Below, piece after piece: positions 59,646 to 64,000 of a stretch of 64,000 nucleotides of DNA (position 1 is the stretch's first letter; every line of letters starts with the position of its first letter). The DNA is from Prorocentrum cordatum (lineage: Eukaryota > Sar > Dinophyceae > Prorocentrales > Prorocentraceae): assembly GCA_963575745.1 (NCBI GenBank), contig CAUYUJ010003652.1, forward strand, positions 2,501 to 66,500, written 5' to 3'. The notes beneath the pieces were generated by a model. It was given only the letters and a program-made list of their open reading frames with translations. It ran no database searches and was not told where the DNA came from. The position numbers and the translations under genes were made by a program.

Positions 59646-60500
59646 TACTAGCACGTGGGGACACTCCGTTCTCACCAGTGCCAGGGTTTTCATAGGAGGC
59701 GGGCACTACCCCCACTTTGTGGGGGGGCCGGTTCAAGCTCTACCAAATTTCCAAACGACTCTCGCCACCACCCACACCCAGCTTCCCGCCCTATGACGTT
59801 CGGACACTTCACTTCGTGGCATGCGGACGACCGTGGCTACTATTCAGGGCCCCGCGGCCGACGACGACGGCGTGCGCGCGCGAAGAAAAACGAATGTGTC
59901 CCGCATGGTATTATTTGACAGGGATGATGGCCCTGGCAGGTGCGCAACCGTTGTTGCAGAAGTTCGAAAAAGTTGCTCGCAAAAGCCCGTTTGACAGAAA
60001 TGTTTAAAAAGTGTTGGGTTTCCTACGAATCCGCAAGAGCGCGCGGGATGAGATTTTGACAATTGTTGTTTGAAAAACCATTGGTTTTTTGATGTTGTTA
60101 TGTTAAAATCGCTACGAAAACTAAGGTTTTGGAAGGATTTTATCTTGCGCGCGCGAGTGTGCACTTCGTGTCATTTGTTGCAAAGGATTCTTGAAGTTTG
60201 TTTATGTTAGAACAAAACATGTCATTTTATATTGTTTTTTGACAGGGAAAGCGGGCGTCAACAAAACAACCGGATCTGGTACACATCGTTTTGCCTGAGA
60301 CTTCCTCACGAAAATGATGAAAATGTGGCTGCGGCCTAGGCGCGGCGAGGGGGGCGTGCACCAGGGGGCCCAACAATAATTATTCTTTAGAAGTAATAAT
60401 ATTCAACGACAACATGCTGGCGACTCGGTCACGCACTCGCTGGAGGAGCTCATCAGCCGAAGATGCCTTTTTTTTCTGCTAATGTTGAGGGCCGTGTGGA
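59646..60500. other. AT-richer non-coding region
   Basis: Unusually low G+C for this window, especially 59990-60270, with several TTTG/AAAAC runs. No coding region, RNA gene or repeat boundary recognised. Confidence 0.6.
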
Positions 60501-60524
60501 CGTGGAGTCTAGGGATCATCTTCC

Positions 60525-61026
60525 TTCCCCTGCCTCGTCTCTCCTCCCTCCCCCCCGCCTCCTCCCCTGTCCCTCCCTCCTCGCCTTTCCCTCCCCTCCC
60601 CTCCCCTCCCTCCCCCCCCCTGTCCCCCCCTCCCCCCCCCTGGATGGATGATCCCACGACTGTGAGTACGGAGGCCTCCAGGACCTGGGATGCGGGCTGG
60701 TGCAGTGTATTAGCCGCTCCCCTCCTCCTCTTCCCCTGGCCCCTGCCCTCCTCTCCCCGCCTCTCTCTCTCTCTCTCTCTCTATATCTCTCTCTTCTATA
60801 TCTGTCCGTCTCCTCCCCCCGACTCCTCTCAGCTCTCCTCTACTTCACCTTTCCTCCACATCTCTCTAATCGTGCTGCTCTCCCTCTCTCCTCTTCCCAT
60901 CCTCTCCGCTCCTTCTCTCTGCTCTCGGTCCCTCCGATCGCTCTGTCCGTTTCTCGATCTCACTACCCTCATCTTCTTCAATCTCTAAGTCTGCTCTCCC
61001 CGCCTCTCTCTCTCTCTCTCTCTCTA

Positions 61027-61079
<53 letters not shown>

Positions 61080-61160
61080 TGCTTCCCCCTCCCCTGGCCC
61101 TCCCCCCCGTTCCCCGTCCCCTCTGGCCTCCTCTCTCCCTCCCTGGGGGAAGGGCTGATA
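60525..61160. repeat. C/T-rich region with two CT microsatellites
   Basis: Pyrimidine-rich on the + strand. Two related (CT)n runs, each preceded by CTCCCCGCC and interrupted by TATAT, lie at about 60757-60800 and 60995-61080, suggesting a local duplication of about 238 bp. Confidence 0.9.
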
Positions 61161-61969
61161 CGCTGTCCAGAGGGTTATTGTGCACTTTGTGTCTCTTCAG
61201 GTCGACGTTCGGACTCCCAGAGGATAGGGGAACAGGTATGAGGTGAGTGAGTGTGTGTGCGTGTGCGTGTGCCTTCCTTATCAGCCGCAGTTAAACAACA
61301 ATGCGCCCTGTCACAGGGACCGATAGACGTCAGATGGGAGGAGCCGCTGCGAACGGGAGAGGCCCATCCGGGAGAGCACTCCGTGGATCTGAAACGAACT
61401 GCCGCTGCGAAGAGAGTCGCTGCCGCTGCGAGAGAGGTTACTGCCCGAAGGAGAAAGCCCGTACGGAAGTGGTGATTTGGGCGCTCAAGGTTGAAGGTCC
61501 GACGGGCGTTCTGGGTTGAAGGTCCCACAGGCGCTCTGGATGGAAGGCAGGTTGTGTGCGCGTGTGTGTGTAGGCGCCAGAGCGCCAGAGAGTTTGCTGT
61601 CGGATGATGCTCCAGATGACCTTCGTCGCTACATCTCCCGCTGGGAATTTTATCTAGTTTCGGAGTTGGCATCTGAGGTAGACAGGTATCCTTGTACCCA
61701 CGGGTCCGAACGTCACCGTTCTGAGAGTTACTCGCGTGTAGCACGAGCAAGATGTCTAGAAACAGATGTTTGAGAAATCTATATCTTTATGGCTGTGCTG
61801 GTTGCGTGCCCTCTTGTCCGCGCCAAGGAGGCGATGGGATGGTTGGTATGCCGAAATGGGTCAAATGCCCCCGGTGTGTCCGGGTGGCACCGCTGTCCCG
61901 GCCACCTTCACGGCGCCTCCTATCTGTGGGGCCGTGACAGGCGGCCGACATCACAGGGCCGGCATGCTG
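61161..61969. other. unassigned DNA
   Basis: Short frames only, no recognisable protein. A small run of CCGCTGCGA repeats lies at 61400-61435. I see nothing else. Confidence 0.5.
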
Positions 61970-62490
61970 TGACCCTCACCACCCCACGCCCTGCTCCTGG
62001 GGCCGCGGCGCCGGGTCGAGGGCTGGCCGCCTCGACCGGCGCGTCCACAGACCGCCGAGACGGACAGGAGCTACTACTGCGCTTTACTGTTTTCGTGCGC
62101 AAATGAATATGTCGACCCACGGATGCCCAGGCCTCCCGGCCGGGTCGCGGGGCAACGGGTTGGCTACATGGGATGGAGTGACATCTATGACACGCAGATC
62201 TACTGCGCGAGCCGACGCGGCAAACCCACGCAGTGCACAGCGGACGGACTCCGTGTCCGCTGTGCGCATTGCGCCCTGGGTTTCTGGTTCCCTTGGCGTT
62301 TTTGGCTCAAGGCTCCAGCCAGGCCGGGGGGGGCATCACTCGACAGTCACTGGGCCGGGGGCGGTTGATGCCTTCGGGCATCTCCCCTGGCCACACACTG
62401 GTCGTTTGCACTGGGGGGCGCCTGACCACCGCACCCTGGTGTAGGTGGAGCGTGTGGTACTGTGCGGCGTTTCGCCGGTCCTAAGGGTGT
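61970..62490. repeat. segmental repeat R, copy 2
   Basis: Corresponds block for block to 57888-58410. TTTTGGCTCAAG (62300-62311), 12 nt identical to the SL 3' end, lies within it; the surrounding 21 nt match the SL at 17 positions. The other copy of R has no such match. Confidence 0.85.
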
Positions 62491-63867
62491 CCACCTCGTG
62501 TGTCCGAGCGGCCCATTGAAGCCGTAGTGGCCGGTGCCGTGGGGGGGGCCGAGGGGGGCCTCAAGGGGGGAAGAGGGGGACTAGGCGGGGGGAAGCAAAG
62601 ACCTCGACGACCTCCAGCGAGGGGGTGCGGTCGACGTCAGATGTGGCAGCTGACGCGGGCCGCGACTAAACGCAAGGTCCAAACCGGATTGGCTTCGGCT
62701 CTCCTGAGCTCGGCAGCGGAGCGGCCCGCAGGGTCTGGGGGCGGTTGGCACCTTCGGGTGTCTCCCCTGTGCCTTGCCTGGTGGTAGGCGCTGGAAGGCG
62801 GCTGACCACCACATCCGAGCGCTGGCGTGGACCTTGTTTGGGCGGGTGGCTCTGTGCCGGTCCTAAGGTGGTAGCCTGTACAAGGCAGGTGTAGAACGGA
62901 CACATCAAAATGGTGGGTAGATGTGAGACGGGGTGGTCGGAAGGATTTCTTGACCAAGGGGCATCTCTCGGGCTGAGTGCGGTCTGTTTTTCTTGATTTT
63001 AGGGTCTCCCTGTGTCCGGGTGCACTGGGCCGCCTTCGTCTTTGGATCACCCTATGGGCCAGGGTCTGGTCTTGCACCAGGCTCCACGGGTGGGGGACTC
63101 GGGCCCCGTTGGCAAGTGCCGCAGTCGGCGCAGGAGATCTCTATGGCTTGAGCCTGAGATGTACCCAGTGCCGTGCCGTGCTTTCTTGTCCGTTTGGGCC
63201 TCCACACGTACAACGTTTTTGGGCGTGGTTGTGTGTGTCCGTGTGTCGTGCGGGTGTGGATGTGTGTTGGTGTTTGTCGTGCCCAGCGGTGTAGCTAGAA
63301 TTCGATTCTCGCCCCTCTGGGGGGGGTTCGCCGTGGTGGGGCGGGGCCCCGGCTCCCCCCCGTGCCCCCTCTGGCATGGGGTCCTGGGCCCCGCCTCACC
63401 GCGGCGCACCCCCCCTCTCCTCACTCAGCGTGCCCGTTCGAGGGGGATTGGGTCGCCCAGCACAGGGTTGCCAGGGGCGGCCCTCGTGGCCCGCACACCC
63501 CCCACCAGAACCAGAACCATGCAGGCGACGGGGCGGCGGGGTCCTGCAGCATTTGTTCGTGGAGCTCATTTTCCGAGGTTTGCCAACGATGCGTGCACAT
63601 GCGTGATGTGCACGACCGATAGTTTCTAGCTATGCGCGCCGTATGAAGGCGCGTGCGTGTGGTGTTCGAGTCCAACCGGGTTGAGGCTGCAACGATTTTC
63701 CACGATTTGTACGTCTTTGCGGGGGAAGGTCCATCTAGGTGTTCTGCATGTCCTTCTAATTGAATTGCCAGGCCAGGGGCTTCGGTGCCTGGCCCGAGGC
63801 GCGCTGCGTCGCTCGGGCGCAGGTGAGCCCGTGGATTCGCTTCGAACCTCCCGGATTGGGGCGCGCC
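62491..63867. repeat. partial copies of the R and 377-bp repeats in non-coding DNA
   Basis: At 62735-62875 the 3' half of R recurs (GGGGGCGGTTGG...GGCTGACCACC...CGGTCCTAAGG). At about 63030-63130 a diverged copy of the 377-bp unit recurs (CGCCTTCGTCTTTGGATC...GGTCTGGTCTTGCACCAGG). The order R then 377-bp unit repeats the order at 57.9-59.2 kb. I see no gene in the remainder. Confidence 0.7.
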
Positions 63868-64000
63868 CATGATCCTCACCGCCCCGTGCCCTGCCCCTGG
63901 GACCGCGGCGTCGGGTCCATCTCGCTCGGCGCGTCCACAGACCGCCGAGCCGGACAAGAGCTTCTGCGCTATCCCAGGAACGGGTTTCTGTTTTCGTCGA
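63868..64000. repeat. segmental repeat R, copy 3, cut by the window end
   Basis: GATCCTCACCGCCCCGTGCC and GCGCGTCCACAGACCGCCGAG repeat the beginning of R. Confidence 0.82.

Noticed and set aside
58311-59693. 460-codon minus-strand frame over the 377-bp duplication
   Set aside because: It is open because of GC bias and duplication. There is no recognisable domain, and it ends in low-complexity repeats.
1-64000. CRISPR arrays, bacterial operons, tRNA or rRNA genes
   Set aside because: The direct repeats present are microsatellites, tandem units or hairpins without spacer structure. I saw no cloverleaf or rRNA core sequence.

Overview
The window looks like nuclear DNA of a dinoflagellate. The evidence is (i) relict copies of the dinoflagellate trans-spliced leader (SL, CCGTAGCCATTTTGGCTCAAG) at 5304-5322 and 55715-55762, (ii) a broken chlorophyll a/c light-harvesting polyprotein gene (56.6-57.7 kb), and (iii) very GC-rich, gene-poor DNA dominated by giant retroelements and simple repeats. 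I do not assign a genus. Almost everything that codes is on the + strand and belongs to mobile elements. I see no intact ordinary host gene, no tRNA or rRNA gene and no CRISPR array.

Layout. 1-5.2 kb: simple-sequence DNA (a TAATAC hexamer array, GGA and GA polypurine tracts, TTAGC then CATAG pentamer arrays, a CTA/CTG array) with an 83-bp tandem repeat. 5305-38457: a decayed LINE-type (non-LTR) retroelement of about 26 kb once a nested insertion is removed. It starts at an SL relict, ends in a short A-tract and is flanked by a 17-bp target-site duplication. In order it carries an unknown N-terminal region, a RING finger, unknown ORFs, a DNA C5-cytosine methyltransferase, an apurinic-type endonuclease, reverse transcriptase, a CCHC-like zinc finger, RNase H, a second zinc-finger protein, a UPF1-like SF1 helicase and a Cys-rich protein. 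24580-31582: a 7.0-kb LTR element with identical 177-bp LTRs and a 5-bp duplication, inserted inside the helicase. It has gag (coiled coil, three CCCH fingers) and a protease but no integrase or reverse transcriptase, so it should be non-autonomous.

39212-55498: a 16.3-kb Copia-type LTR element (285-bp LTRs, 5-bp duplication) with gag, a complete Tpt1/KptA RNA 2'-phosphotransferase-like domain, a RING remnant, protease, methyltransferase-like regions, integrase, reverse transcriptase and RNase H. It is peppered with at least 45 copies of a tiny hairpin (5-bp stem GCGNN/NNCGC, usually a GNNA loop) whose stems covary. 55.7-57.7 kb: stacked SL relicts, then a light-harvesting retrogene behind an almost pure G+C stretch. 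57.7-64 kb: non-coding DNA with dispersed segmental repeats, a 377-bp tandem duplication, a CAA array and pyrimidine-rich tracts.

Relative order of events: the LINE is old (many frameshifts and stops). The small LTR element inside it is very young. The giant Copia element (4 LTR differences in 285 bp) landed about 0.7 kb downstream of the LINE. Many LINE frameshifts lie close to G or C homopolymers, so some may be assembly errors.
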